From Flavobacterium psychrolimnae (lineage in GTDB: Bacteria; Bacteroidota; Bacteroidia; Flavobacteriales; Flavobacteriaceae), in contig NZ_QNUX01000009.1 in assembly GCF_003312425.1 (NCBI RefSeq), forward strand, positions 62,001 through 126,000: a DNA stretch of 64,000 bases. Direction: 5' to 3'. The notes under the pieces are model-generated. The model did no database searches. It was given only the letters and a program-made list of their open reading frames with translations, and was not told where the DNA came from. This document shows positions 7,293 to 16,318 of this stretch, in pieces; the first letter of the stretch is position 1, and each line of letters starts with the position of its first letter. The translations under genes and the position numbers were made by a program.

Positions 7293-9602
7293 TTACAATT
7301 CAAATTCTTCGGTATCTTGTTCTACAGCCGTCGTGTCTACTACTTTTCTAGGTACATAACAGTCTACTTTTATTGAAAGATTTGCGGGTCTTTCAAAGCT
7401 TTCCTTAGAAACTTTAAGGGCTGGATCAGCATAACAGAGTTTCATAAAATAACCCCAAACTGGTAATGCTGCTGTGGCTCCCTGACCGTAAGTGATGCTT
7501 TTGAAACGTGCCGAACGGTCTTCACAACCTACCCAAACTCCAGTTACCAGATTAGGAACCATTCCCATAAACCAACCATCAGACTGGTTTTGAGTAGTTC
7601 CTGTTTTTCCTGCAATTGGATTTTTGAAAGAGTACGGGTAACCTGTCCAACGGTTGTCTCCGTTACCGCCGCCAGTAGTTCGTAAACGGTCTCCAGATCC
7701 ACCTTCGGTTACACCTTCAAGCAATTTGACAACTGCGTAAGCGATATCTTTATTTAAAACATCATGTGATTCTGGAATAGGTTCATAGATAATAACGCCG
7801 CTTTTATCTTCAATTTTAGATATAAATTGCGGTTTCATATAAACGCCTTGATTGGCAAAAGTGCTATAAGCAGCAACCATATCTTCAACAGTGATTTCAA
7901 CTGCTCCTAAAGCAATGGATGGCTGCAAAGGAATCTCTGATTTCACCCCTAATTTATGTGCTAAATCAACAACGGCTTCCGGACCTACTTTGTCCATTAA
8001 TTTTGCTGAAACAGTGTTTATAGAATTGGCCAAACCTCTTTTCAAAGTAACCATTCCGCGGTATCTGTTGTCTGAGTTTTTTGGTTCCCAATCTTCGGTA
8101 ACATTATGACGCCCTTTTCGAATCATAAACGGTCCATCAATAATTGAGTCACACGGAGACATATTCAGTTGTTCGATAGCGGTTGCGTAAACGAATGGTT
8201 TGAAGGTAGAACCCACTTGTCTGGCACCTTGCCCTACGTGATCGTACTGAAAATATTTATAATTGATTCCGCCAACCCAAGCTTTTATATTACCAGTTTG
8301 TGGCTCCATTGCCATCAATCCAGATTGTAAAAAATGTTTGTAATATCGAATAGAATCCAGTGGTGTCATGATGGTGTCTTTTTCTCCTTTCCAAGAAAAT
8401 ACGGTCATTTTTGCTTTTTCACTGAACGATTTTATAATTTCTTCCTCGCTTTTGTCCATTGATTTCATCACGGCCCAACGGTTAGAGGATTTCATTGCTT
8501 GATTTAATATTTTTTGTGTTTCAGCGGTGGAAATATTCACAAAAGGAGCATTTTTATTTCCTTTAGATTGAATAAAAAACTCCTCTTGAAGGTTTGCCAT
8601 GTGCGCCGTAACCGCTTCTTCAGCGTGTAATTGCATTCTGGAATCAATTGTAGTGTAAATTTTCAGACCGTCTTTGTAAATATCATAATCAGAACCATCC
8701 GATTTTTTATTTTCTTCGGCCCATTTTTTCATGTAATCACGCAGGTATTCTCTGAAATAGGTTGCCGTTCCGTCTTTATGCGTCTCTAATTTGAAATTCA
8801 ATTTTATCGGCAAACTTTGCAGTCTTTCTTTCTCTTCTTTTGAAATGATTTTTCCTTTTTCCATTTGCAAAAGCACCACGTTTCTGCGGTTTTTTACACC
8901 TTGTGGATTTCTGATAGGATTGTACAAACCAGAATTTTTAAACATTCCCACTAATATTGCTGATTCGCTGATGGTTAAATCCTTCGGTTCTTTAGAAAAA
9001 TAAGTTTTGGCAGCTGAACTGACACCAACAGAATTGTTTCCAAAATCATATACGTTGCAATACATGGCAATGATTTCATTTTTAGTGTATTGTCTTTCTA
9101 ATCGAATAGCGATAATCCATTCTTTTATTTTTTGTACAATTCTAAAAGGCAAAAATTTAGAGCCTTCTCCGTGAAATAATTGTTTGGCTAATTGCTGTGT
9201 CAATGTACTTGCTCCACCACTGGTTCCAAAACTAGAAACAGCACGTAAAGTTCCTCTTGCATCAATACCGGAATGTTCATAAAAACGAGCATCTTCCGTA
9301 GCAATTAAAGCTTGAACCAGATTTTTTGGTAAATCAGAATACTTTAGTTGTGATCTATTTTTTTCGAAATATTTACCCAAAACCACTCCGTCCGCCGATA
9401 TGATTTCGGTAGCTAAATTAGAATCGGGATTTTCTAAATCTTCAAAAGAAGGCATAGAACCGAAGATTCCCCAAGAAGCAAACAGGAAAAATAAACCTAC
9501 ACTTCCTAGGCCAATAAAGAATATTTTCCAAAATTTCCTTTGATAATGTGCAACATCTTTGACAGTACCTTTTGCTTGATTGTTATTTTTTTTGATAGCC
9601 AT
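7293..9602 (-). CDS. Class A penicillin-binding protein 1A (transglycosylase/transpeptidase)
   Basis: Bifunctional peptidoglycan synthase of 769 residues. A cytoplasmic basic tail and one membrane helix (about 26-48) are followed by a GT51 domain with catalytic E103 in ATEDARFYEH and the GGASTLTQQLAKQL and NEIIAMYCN motifs. The transpeptidase domain has S465-T-F-K468, S527-I-N and K666-T-G-T. All catalytic motifs are intact. It is the last gene of a ricT-gldH-pbp1A operon, 9 bp after gldH. The GT51 gene at the right window edge is a second, monofunctional-looking one. Confidence 0.96.
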   Translation of the reverse strand: MAIKKNNNQAKGTVKDVAHYQRKFWKIFFIGLGSVGLFFLFASWGIFGSMPSFEDLENPDSNLATEIISADGVVLGKYFEKNRSQLKYSDLPKNLVQALIATEDARFYEHSGIDARGTLRAVSSFGTSGGASTLTQQLAKQLFHGEGSKFLPFRIVQKIKEWIIAIRLERQYTKNEIIAMYCNVYDFGNNSVGVSSAAKTYFSKEPKDLTISESAILVGMFKNSGLYNPIRNPQGVKNRRNVVLLQMEKGKIISKEEKERLQSLPIKLNFKLETHKDGTATYFREYLRDYMKKWAEENKKSDGSDYDIYKDGLKIYTTIDSRMQLHAEEAVTAHMANLQEEFFIQSKGNKNAPFVNISTAETQKILNQAMKSSNRWAVMKSMDKSEEEIIKSFSEKAKMTVFSWKGEKDTIMTPLDSIRYYKHFLQSGLMAMEPQTGNIKAWVGGINYKYFQYDHVGQGARQVGSTFKPFVYATAIEQLNMSPCDSIIDGPFMIRKGRHNVTEDWEPKNSDNRYRGMVTLKRGLANSINTVSAKLMDKVGPEAVVDLAHKLGVKSEIPLQPSIALGAVEITVEDMVAAYSTFANQGVYMKPQFISKIEDKSGVIIYEPIPESHDVLNKDIAYAVVKLLEGVTEGGSGDRLRTTGGGNGDNRWTGYPYSFKNPIAGKTGTTQNQSDGWFMGMVPNLVTGVWVGCEDRSARFKSITYGQGATAALPVWGYFMKLCYADPALKVSKESFERPANLSIKVDCYVPRKVVDTTAVEQDTEEFEL

Positions 9603-9611
9603 AATACTATT

Positions 9612-10091
9612 TTATTCTTTTTTTTCTATTCTAAAACCTACCTCTGTAATTCCATCTAAAGCTGTTACACCGGGAACTTTGCCGTTTTCTCTAACGGCTT
9701 GTTTGATGTGGACTTTGTATTTTGAGCGAAACTTTACATTCTCCTTATAAAAGAGTTTGCTTTCTTTTATATCTGTAAATCCATCGCCTAATAATGTTCC
9801 GTCCGGATCTGCCATTTGGTATTCAAGCGTGTCAACTTTTGTAAAACCATTTGGTAGTTCTAAGGCCACGATTAAAAACAAATTATTGTATTGATAATCG
9901 TTATTAGCCCTTAAATTCACAAATAAATTGTATCGTTTTGTGGAATCCAATTCCGGTAAATTGAAGGTAACAATACTGTCTTTATGCCAGCTGCTTCCAA
10001 CAGATTTGTATTCATCAAAAACTCTTTTTTTATCACATGAAGAAAAGAGAATCACCACTAAAAGAAGTAAAGCGCTATTTTTTATCCACAT
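9612..10091 (-). CDS. gldH: Gliding motility lipoprotein GldH
   Basis: GldH is one of the lipoproteins required for gliding motility in Flavobacterium johnsoniae and is confined to Bacteroidetes. The protein has 159 residues and an SPII signal (LLLLVVILFSS-C) that anchors it to the periplasmic face of a membrane. The body is beta-rich with YNLFVNLRANNDYQYNNLFL and a C-terminal GITEVGFRI. The start codon lies 17 bp inside the 3' end of ricT, so the two are translationally coupled. This gene is strong evidence that the source organism belongs to a gliding lineage. Confidence 0.92.
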   Translation of the reverse strand: MWIKNSALLLLVVILFSSCDKKRVFDEYKSVGSSWHKDSIVTFNLPELDSTKRYNLFVNLRANNDYQYNNLFLIVALELPNGFTKVDTLEYQMADPDGTLLGDGFTDIKESKLFYKENVKFRSKYKVHIKQAVRENGKVPGVTALDGITEVGFRIEKKE

Positions 10092-11349
10092 TTTTAGTAA
10101 TAATTATTGGTTTTCTAGGCTCTGCGGGTTTTTTATCAGCAGGAGCTTGACGGTTATTGTTTGCAGGTTTATTGTTGTTTGCTGGCTTATTGTTATTGGC
10201 AACAATTACATTTTCTCCCGCAGGTTTGCGTTTTTTATTTGGTTTTTTCTTTGCTTTAGGTTGGTCAAAACGTGTTAGACTTTCCTGACCCATCGCGTTA
10301 TTAAAGTTTTTCTCAGGCTCAACAATTAACTCAATAGCATAATCTTCTAACGAAGTAACTTTATTTTTTAGTTTGTTTTCAGCAACAATTTCTTTGACCT
10401 GATCAATTTTCAATACATGCCAATTTGCGAAGTTATTGGTGTAAGCAAACCACATTAAACCTTTGAAAATATCTTGTTTCTGGCAAATAGCATCTCCTTT
10501 TTCGGTAACTAATTTTGTTTCAAAATCAGGGAAATGTTTCAAAGCATCCATATACGTATCCAGCTCGTAATTCAAGCAGCATTTTAACTTTCCGCATTGT
10601 CCAGCCAGTTTTTGCGGGTTCAAAGACAGTTGTTGGTAACGCGCCGCAGAGGTGTTTACACTTCTAAAATCCGTTAACCAAGTAGAACAACATAATTCTC
10701 TTCCGCAAGAACCAATTCCACCTAAACGAGCTGCTTCCTGACGGAAACCAACTTGCTTCATTTCGATACGAGTACTGAATTCTTTAGCAAAATCCTTAAT
10801 CAATGCACGAAAGTCAATACGGTCATTTGCCGTGTAATAAAAAGTAGCTTTTGATCCATCACCTTGAAATTCAATATCTGAAATTTTCATTTCCAGTTTT
10901 TGAGCAATCGCCAGTTCACGTGCGCGAACCTTCATAGGCTCTTCACGATCTCTTGCTGCTGACCAAATATCAATATCTTTTTGAGATGCTTTTCTATAAA
11001 TTTTTGGAATTTCATTGCTTGCAGGATTGGCTCCTTTTTTCTTCATTTGAATTTTAACTAATTCTCCTGTCAAAGTTACAATTCCAATATCATGACCTGG
11101 CGAAGCAACAGTAGCAACAATGTCGCCCATGCTTAACGTTAGTTTCTCGGTATTGCGGTAAAATTCTTTTCTTCCGTTTTTGAAACGTACTTCAACACAG
11201 TCAAAAGGGGCGTCGCCATTAGGCAAACTCATATTTGAAAGCCAATCGAATACCGTTAATTTATTGCAGCTATCGGTGCCGCAAGTCCCATTATTTTTAC
11301 AACCCTTAGGTGCGCCACCATCAGAAGTTGAACAACTTGTACATGCCAT
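10075..11349 (-). CDS. ricT: PSP1-domain protein, RicT family
   Basis: A 424-residue cytoplasmic protein with a PSP1 domain. In Bacillus, RicT (YaaT) forms an Fe-S-bearing complex that steers RNA processing. Cysteine-rich features are seen: an N-terminal CTSCSTSDGGAPKGCKNNG segment, GSCGRELCCSTWL and GQCGKLKCCLNYE near the centre. The last 70 residues are a low-complexity basic tail with repeated PANNNK units, probably disordered. It heads the operon with gldH and pbp1A. A link to gliding is suggested only by position. Confidence 0.88.
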   Translation of the reverse strand: MACTSCSTSDGGAPKGCKNNGTCGTDSCNKLTVFDWLSNMSLPNGDAPFDCVEVRFKNGRKEFYRNTEKLTLSMGDIVATVASPGHDIGIVTLTGELVKIQMKKKGANPASNEIPKIYRKASQKDIDIWSAARDREEPMKVRARELAIAQKLEMKISDIEFQGDGSKATFYYTANDRIDFRALIKDFAKEFSTRIEMKQVGFRQEAARLGGIGSCGRELCCSTWLTDFRSVNTSAARYQQLSLNPQKLAGQCGKLKCCLNYELDTYMDALKHFPDFETKLVTEKGDAICQKQDIFKGLMWFAYTNNFANWHVLKIDQVKEIVAENKLKNKVTSLEDYAIELIVEPEKNFNNAMGQESLTRFDQPKAKKKPNKKRKPAGENVIVANNNKPANNNKPANNNRQAPADKKPAEPRKPIIITKNVDKK

Positions 11350-11406
11350 AATCTTATATGTAGTGTTGCGACGAGCACAACTTAAGTTCTTAAAACGTTT
11401 AATGTG

Positions 11407-11438
11407 TAAAGATAGTATTTTTTAATTTTACGGAACAA
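11407..11438 (-). promoter_or_regulatory. Promoter of the ricT-gldH-pbp1A operon
   Basis: On the minus strand: TTG, 21 nt, TATCTTTA, with about 57 nt of leader to the ricT ATG. It fits the flavobacterial consensus with one mismatch in the -7 box. Confidence 0.5.
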
Positions 11439-11472
11439 CGCCTATTTGTGCCAATACATCATAAATTTTTAA

Positions 11473-11508
11473 TAAAAAAACCCATTACAAATCAGCTTGT
11501 AATGGGTT
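11473..11508 (-). terminator. Terminator of trhO
   Basis: Perfect 12-bp stem AACCCATTACAA / TTGTAATGGGTT, loop ATCAGC, with seven T at the 3' side on the minus strand, 28 bp after the trhO stop. Confidence 0.85.
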
Positions 11509-11535
11509 AATTTCATAGGATTTTATTCTAAATAT

Positions 11536-12903
11536 TTAATCTATGATTTTATATAACTTATCAGATAATCGGATTCTGAACGGTAGTTTAAACGTGCAAG
11601 TATCTCCAGAAACTGCTTTTTCTTGTGCTAAATCGTCCACCAGCATTTCTTTGATTACTACTTTTTGTTCTCCAGTTGTTGAACCTTTGATTAGAATCGT
11701 ATCGCCAATTTTGATTTCATTTTCTTCAATTAAAAACTGACCAATACTTGGTTTTGGAAAAAAATGCGTTCCTTTTCCAATATAAATTTTCTTAACTTTT
11801 GGTTCTTTTTTAACGGAAGTCCCGACGCTTCGGGATGGTTTCTCTGCTACAAAAACACCATGCGTTTCTTCGTTGTTTTTGAAAGTCAAAACCTCTGATT
11901 TTCCTTTTTTGAAAATCTTATTTCCGTTTTTAATTCCTCTGCGAATGGCTTTTTGTTCTTCTTCCGGCAAATGAATTACAGTTACACATTCAGCAGAACA
12001 GCAACCTTCCATTTTTTGTTTGCAAGAGTCACATTGGATAAAAAGTAAATGACAACCTTCGTTCGCGCAATTCGTATGCACGTCACAAGGTTCGCCACAT
12101 TGATGGCATTGGGAAACAATATCGTCAGTGATTCTTTCGCCCAAGCGGTGATCAAATACGAAGTTTTTTCCAATGAATTTACTTTCTAAACCTTCGGCTT
12201 TTACCTGACGCGTGTATTCAATAATTCCGCCTTCCAGTTGGTACACGTTTTCAAAACCTTTGTGTTTGAAATAAGCACTGGCTTTCTCACAACGGATTCC
12301 TCCGGTGCAATACATCAATAGTTTTTTGTCTTGTTTGTGTTCAGCAAGTTGTTCTTCGATGATTGGTAAACTTTCACGAAAAGTATCAACATCTGGTTTT
12401 ATAGCTTTGGTAAAATGTCCAATTTCACTTTCGTAATGATTTCGCATATCGACCACAATGGTGTTTGGATCTTCCAAAAGTTCATTGAATTCCTTGGCTT
12501 TTAAGTGAATTCCAATATTCGTCACATCAAAAGTTTCATCAACCAAACCATCAGCTACAATTTTGTCACGGACTTTTACGGTGAGTTTCAGGAACGAGTG
12601 ATCGTCTTGTTCTACGGCAATATTCAATCGGATTCCTTTCATGAAATCATAGACTTCAATAGAATCTTTGAACGCATAGAAATTATCTGCAGGCAATGAT
12701 AATTGGGCGTTGATTCCCTCACTGGCTACATAAATTCTGCCCAGAACTTCAAGTGAGTTCCACGCCAGAAATAATTCGTTACGAAATTGTGTTGGATTTG
12801 AGATTTGCGCATAAGCATAGAAAGACAGCGTAAGACGTTGTTTTCCGGCATCATCAATCATGATGGCTCTTTCCTCTGCGCTTAATGTGTTATACAGTTG
12901 CAT
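11536..12903 (-). CDS. trhO: tRNA uridine(34) hydroxylase with extra C-terminal domain
   Basis: Rhodanese-family enzyme that makes 5-hydroxyuridine at the wobble position of tRNAs using O2. The order is an N-terminal acylphosphatase-like part (about 20-120), a rhodanese domain with the active-site C199 in YCTGGIRC, and a cysteine cluster (266-306) probably binding zinc. The standard E. coli protein ends near 350. This one has about 100 more residues: a basic linker, then 372-455 with [10 protein letters not shown] and [14 protein letters not shown], which resembles the C-terminal domain of U32 peptidase/TrhP proteins. The linker coding sequence holds a palindrome (11820-11835). Confidence 0.9.
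   Translation of the reverse strand: MQLYNTLSAEERAIMIDDAGKQRLTLSFYAYAQISNPTQFRNELFLAWNSLEVLGRIYVASEGINAQLSLPADNFYAFKDSIEVYDFMKGIRLNIAVEQDDHSFLKLTVKVRDKIVADGLVDETFDVTNIGIHLKAKEFNELLEDPNTIVVDMRNHYESEIGHFTKAIKPDVDTFRESLPIIEEQLAEHKQDKKLLMYCTGGIRCEKASAYFKHKGFENVYQLEGGIIEYTRQVKAEGLESKFIGKNFVFDHRLGERITDDIVSQCHQCGEPCDVHTNCANEGCHLLFIQCDSCKQKMEGCCSAECVTVIHLPEEEQKAIRRGIKNGNKIFKKGKSEVLTFKNNEETHGVFVAEKPSRSVGTSVKKEPKVKKIYIGKGTHFFPKPSIGQFLIEENEIKIGDTILIKGSTTGEQKVVIKEMLVDDLAQEKAVSGDTCTFKLPFRIRLSDKLYKIID
11820..11835. repeat. Palindrome TCCCGACGCTTCGGGA inside trhO
   Basis: Stem TCCCGA / TCGGGA with loop CGCT. It is translated as PSRSVGTS (about 356-363) in the linker between the TrhO core and the extra C-terminal domain. 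Similar TCCCGAT/ATCGGGA arms occur inside intergenic element copy A. Confidence 0.6.
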
Positions 12904-12940
12904 GCTATAAACAGTTTTAAGTTGAGAAATATATTTTTTG

Positions 12941-12972
12941 CAAAAGTATGCAAAAAGGTTCAGAGGAGCAAA
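12941..12972 (-). promoter_or_regulatory. Promoter of trhO
   Basis: On the minus strand: TTTG, 20 nt, TACTTTTG, an exact match to the TTTG/TAnnTTTG consensus, 38 nt before the ATG. Confidence 0.7.
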
Positions 12973-13050
12973 GTTTTGAAGGAACTAAGGTTCGTAATCA
13001 TTAACAATAGACGCTTAATTTTACTTAATTCTTAATGGTTTCATTTTCTT

Positions 13051-13128
13051 GGAGCTATTCCAGCTTTCCGCTATATCTCTTGTTTCCGCTATCGCTACAA
13101 CAAGAGGATGTCGCTGCAATCTGGGCTA
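13051..13128 (+). repeat. Dispersed GGAGCTA...GGGCTA element, copy C
   Basis: Starts GGAGCTATTCCAGCTTTCCG and ends CTGCAATCTGGGCTA, with an internal CTCTTGTT / AACAAGAG inverted repeat. The GGGCTA end faces the 3' end of the DUF2461 gene, opposite to copies B and D. Confidence 0.8.
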
Positions 13129-13220
13129 GGGTAGTTGTGGTGAATAGAATTTTTAGTTTTTCAGAGCCGTAATTATTGTTTTAAGGCACACGAAAGAATT
13201 TGTTTAGGAGGTGAAGTGAT

Positions 13221-13898
13221 TTATTCTTCAAATTCTATAGCTTTATTAAGATATTCAATCAGTGGTTTTGTTGTTTTAAAATAGTTGCTAATGATTTTTA
13301 CTGCCTCTGGACTTGTCAAAACATTGTCACTTATCAATTCTTTGGTACAAAAACCTTTCATTTTTAGCAATTCAATAACTGGTTCCCTTTCTTCAGAAAA
13401 ATCAGTGAATTTTTTTAATTTACTTTGACCTTGAATACCGCTTGGAAATATATCTTGAAATTGTTTGCTTGAAATTATTCCGTTAATTTCCTCGTATGAA
13501 TAACTTATTTCTTTCCGAATTTTTTTTAAAAATTCAGGGGTTGTCTGCCAAATTCCACCACCAACCATACAATTTCCTGGTTCAATATGAATAAAATATC
13601 CTGCTGTGTTTCCGTGTGGAGCATTTTTATTAAAAACGACCAATACATAGTTTTTATATGGTGTCTTGTCTTTTGAAAACCGCAAGTCTCTGTTTACTCT
13701 TGTCAAGCACTTTTTAGGAACTAAATTTGTATTCGCTATTGAAAGGTCTAATTTTGCTAATTCTAACAATAAATTTTCTGTAAAGAAAATAATATCATCC
13801 TTGTAGGCTTGATAAATTAGTTTGTTTTGTTCAAACCACTCTCTTGAATTATTTTTTTTAAGTTCTTTTAAAAAGTTTAAAGATGTTTGCTTAATCAT
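13221..13898 (-). CDS. DUF2461 domain protein
   Basis: A 225-residue protein that matches the DUF2461/TIGR02453 family along its length. The recognisable stretches are LKKNNSREWFEQNK at the N terminus, the RVNRDLRFSKDKTPYKNY core and GGGIWQTTPEFLKKIR. The family is cytoplasmic with no established function. It starts 1 bp after the DUF1905 gene stop, so the two are co-transcribed. Confidence 0.85.
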   Translation of the reverse strand: MIKQTSLNFLKELKKNNSREWFEQNKLIYQAYKDDIIFFTENLLLELAKLDLSIANTNLVPKKCLTRVNRDLRFSKDKTPYKNYVLVVFNKNAPHGNTAGYFIHIEPGNCMVGGGIWQTTPEFLKKIRKEISYSYEEINGIISSKQFQDIFPSGIQGQSKLKKFTDFSEEREPVIELLKMKGFCTKELISDNVLTSPEAVKIISNYFKTTKPLIEYLNKAIEFEE

Positions 13899-13899
13899 T

Positions 13900-14358
13900 T
13901 TACGTACTTAATTTATCTATGTGTTTTATAATTATCTTGATTTGTTTCTCTTCGATTTTTTGAGAAATAATACTTTCTAAAATATCATTTTTTTCAGATT
14001 CGTTAAGTTTTTCAAAAGCTTCTAAAACTCCCGATTCCTTGAAGGTTTCTAAAATTTGCTTTTCAGTTATTTCTTCTTTCTTGGATAATAGATAAAGTGA
14101 AACGGTAACAATATCGCCCCCTTTTTTATTGATAGCTCTTCTTATTTCACTATTTACAGAAAGCATTTTGTCTTCTCCTTTTATTGGAGCAAGGTTTCTT
14201 GCTTCAATTTTATAGGTATCGATTGAACCTGACACTTTTATGTCGCCCCATTTTCCATCAATATGTTTTGAATTTGGAATACGTAAATGATAAGTCCAAG
14301 CCCCTTTTCCGTGTTCATGTATTAATTCGAGTTTTTCGTCTTTTATGATATAATCCAT
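13900..14358 (-). CDS. DUF1905 / YdeI-OmpD-associated domain protein
   Basis: A 152-residue soluble protein. The N-terminal half (1-80), with GKGAWTYHLRIP and KWGDIKVSGSIDTYKI, matches DUF1905, a small beta-barrel. The C-terminal half, with KKEEITEKQILETF and FEKLNESEKNDIL, resembles the bacteriocin-protection YdeI/OmpD-associated helix region. The protein family has no proven activity. It is the first gene of a two-gene unit with the DUF2461 protein, and repeat copy D lies upstream. Confidence 0.75.
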   Translation of the reverse strand: MDYIIKDEKLELIHEHGKGAWTYHLRIPNSKHIDGKWGDIKVSGSIDTYKIEARNLAPIKGEDKMLSVNSEIRRAINKKGGDIVTVSLYLLSKKEEITEKQILETFKESGVLEAFEKLNESEKNDILESIISQKIEEKQIKIIIKHIDKLST

Positions 14359-14438
14359 TTTACAGTCTCATTTTTTAGCTTTTCCGCAAACTATTAATGC
14401 TATCAAATATACACCTCTTTTTCTACCCTAAATATTTC

Positions 14439-14565
14439 TAGCCCAGATTACTTCACAGGATTATATTTTTATAGGAGTTCAGTGAACTTCGTTTGCAGTG
14501 GAAATCCTTTTTTATCCGCTTTTTAGCGGGGAAAAAGATTGAAACGAATAGCTGGAAATAGCTCC
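14439..14565 (-). repeat. Dispersed GGAGCTA...GGGCTA element, copy D (long form)
   Basis: On the minus strand it begins GGAGCTATTTCCAGCTATTC and ends with AATCTGGGCTA. It is 127 bp instead of 78-98. The extra 45-50 bp near 14449-14494 carry their own palindrome, GGAGTTCAGTGAACTTC. Confidence 0.75.
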
Positions 14566-14567
14566 AA

Positions 14568-14596
14568 ATAAAAAAACCACGCCGAGACGTGGTTTT
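14568..14596 (-). terminator. Terminator of bacilliredoxin gene
   Basis: Stem AAAACCACG / CGTGGTTTT with a 6-nt loop and a T-run on the minus strand, about 22 bp after the stop. Confidence 0.8.
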
Positions 14597-14618
14597 AAAT
14601 TCTATGCTTTGGCATGTA

Positions 14619-15029
14619 TTAGCAATACTCGTTGAAAGCGTCTTTCAAGTTTTCAGCAATTAGTTCTGCTGGGCGACCTTCAATGTGGTGACGCTCTAGC
14701 ATGTGTACTAATTCTCCATTTTTGAACAAAGCCATACTTGGCGATGATGGAGGAAAAGGGAACATGTGTTGTCTTGCAGCATCAACCGCATCTTTGTCAA
14801 CTCCTGCAAAAACAGTGATTAAATGGTCTGGTTTTTTAGCGCCATCTAAACTCATTTTTGCTCCCGGACGTGCGTTTCTAGCAGCACAACCACAAACTGA
14901 ATTTACAACTACAAGCGTTGTTCCTTCTAATTTCATTGCGTTTTCTACCGCTTCAGCACTATGTAAATCTTGAAAACCTGCAGCTGTTAATTCCGCTTGC
15001 ATTGGTTTTACCATTTCTTCTGGATACAT
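14619..15029 (-). CDS. Bacilliredoxin, BrxA/BrxB (YphP/YqiW) family
   Basis: Thioredoxin-fold protein that reverses bacillithiol mixed disulfides in Firmicutes. It has 136 residues. The CXC active site is C46-G-C48 in VNSVCGCAARNARPG, and the cis-Pro region FPPSSPSMALF follows. Whether this organism makes bacillithiol is not shown by the window; several Bacteroidetes carry the pathway. A -7 box TAACTTTG lies at 15066-15073 on the minus strand. The gene is bounded by a terminator, so it is probably monocistronic. Confidence 0.92.
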   Translation of the reverse strand: MYPEEMVKPMQAELTAAGFQDLHSAEAVENAMKLEGTTLVVVNSVCGCAARNARPGAKMSLDGAKKPDHLITVFAGVDKDAVDAARQHMFPFPPSSPSMALFKNGELVHMLERHHIEGRPAELIAENLKDAFNEYC

Positions 15030-15130
15030 ATCTTTTTATTTTAAATCAATATTAATTTTGAGTTGCAAAGTTACAAAGTTTACAATCAAGAATTGGAGTT
15101 CAATTATAAAGTTTTGTTATAGTTTGATTG

Positions 15131-16282
15131 TTATTTCATTGCTTTGAAAGCCACGTGAAAAATAGCTTTTATAAATAGCATTTTCGGACATTTTAAAATC
15201 ACTTGAATATCTTCGTATAAAGTAGTTTCCTCGTCTAAAAATTTAAAAATCAAACTTGGATTTCCTTTTTTGAACATCGAAGAAAAGATGTGGGAACCTA
15301 ATTCGTTTTTCCGATCTAAAATGTCTAACAAAAGCAAATCATAAAACCAGAATTTTGTCTTTCTATGAAATTTTGTAAAGTCGGTTTCCCTTTGAAGAAA
15401 GGCAACTAATTCACTTGATTTTTTATCGGAGTTTTTGAAAGTGTAACCCGTACTGGCTTTTGTCCAACCGCCGGAAGTTCCTATGTTGAGTACGTTTTTA
15501 GTATTTAATTTCCAAAAAGGATAACAGGTCATCGGGATGCTGCCTTGCTCTTTTACGACGATTTCATAGTTCGTTATCCCAAGTTTTTTGATGAATTGTT
15601 GGATTTCGTTTTCGTATTCTTCCTTTTTTAAATGCTGGTGCGAAAACAAGGTGTATTCCAGTAAAGCTTCGGTTTTTGAGGTGGGCAACACGTACATGAA
15701 ACGGGTATTTCCTTTTTGTTCCACCGAAAAATCCATGAAAGTTGCTTGCTCCGAATTGAAAACAGGCTGCTCGCTTTTGATAAACCAACCAATAAAATGT
15801 TGTTGTAAAACTGGATATTTTGTCTGGCTTTCTGCTTTGTGTTTGTTGTAAATGCTGTTGAATAATTTCGAGCACGAAAAGGATTCACTTTCGGTTTGTA
15901 CCAGAATTATAGTTTCGGATTCTTCAATTTCCAAAACTTTATGAGTTAGAAAAGTGATGTTTTCTTGTTTCGAAAGCAAATCAAATACTTGGTTGTAAAA
16001 ATCCAGCCCTTTTACCATATTGTAGTGGTACGGTTGCAAGTCTAAATCCCTGCGAAAGTTTTCATTGGCAAACAAAGCCGAATCCCATTTCTTGGAAATA
16101 GATTGTTCCCAAACCGAATCGTTAATTTTCCAAAAACACCAGGTTCTGTCGTTGGTTTTTTTAGTATTTTCATCCAATAACAAAATACTTGTATTCTTAA
16201 ATTTTCCGGATTGCACCATTTTATACACGGTCATCAAAGCCGATAATCCTGCGCCGGTAAAAATATAATCGTAGTGTTTCAT
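15131..16282 (-). CDS. crtY: Lycopene beta-cyclase (CrtY family)
   Basis: FAD/NAD-dependent enzyme that cyclises lycopene ends to beta-rings on the way to zeaxanthin-type yellow pigments. The N-terminal dinucleotide fold is YDYIFTGAGLSALMTVYKM; NDRTWCFW and the NIGTSGGWTKASTGYTF stretch are typical of the family. The frame runs back to a TTG at 16306, with ATG codons at 16297 and 16282; the last is chosen because it gives the usual spacing to the Rossmann strand. It lies 36 bp after the thioredoxin gene, apparently at the end of the TonB receptor operon and not in a carotenoid cluster. Confidence 0.87.
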   Translation of the reverse strand: MKHYDYIFTGAGLSALMTVYKMVQSGKFKNTSILLLDENTKKTNDRTWCFWKINDSVWEQSISKKWDSALFANENFRRDLDLQPYHYNMVKGLDFYNQVFDLLSKQENITFLTHKVLEIEESETIILVQTESESFSCSKLFNSIYNKHKAESQTKYPVLQQHFIGWFIKSEQPVFNSEQATFMDFSVEQKGNTRFMYVLPTSKTEALLEYTLFSHQHLKKEEYENEIQQFIKKLGITNYEIVVKEQGSIPMTCYPFWKLNTKNVLNIGTSGGWTKASTGYTFKNSDKKSSELVAFLQRETDFTKFHRKTKFWFYDLLLLDILDRKNELGSHIFSSMFKKGNPSLIFKFLDEETTLYEDIQVILKCPKMLFIKAIFHVAFKAMK

Positions 16283-16318
16283 TTGGGAATTTGACATTTC
16301 CCCCAAAAATAGGCAATT

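Larger units (their letters stand above)
12904..13220. other. 317-bp intergenic region between trhO and DUF2461 gene
   Basis: It holds the trhO promoter (12941-12972) and dispersed element copy C (13051-13128). No open reading frame of interest and no tRNA-like fold was seen in the rest. Confidence 0.7.
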
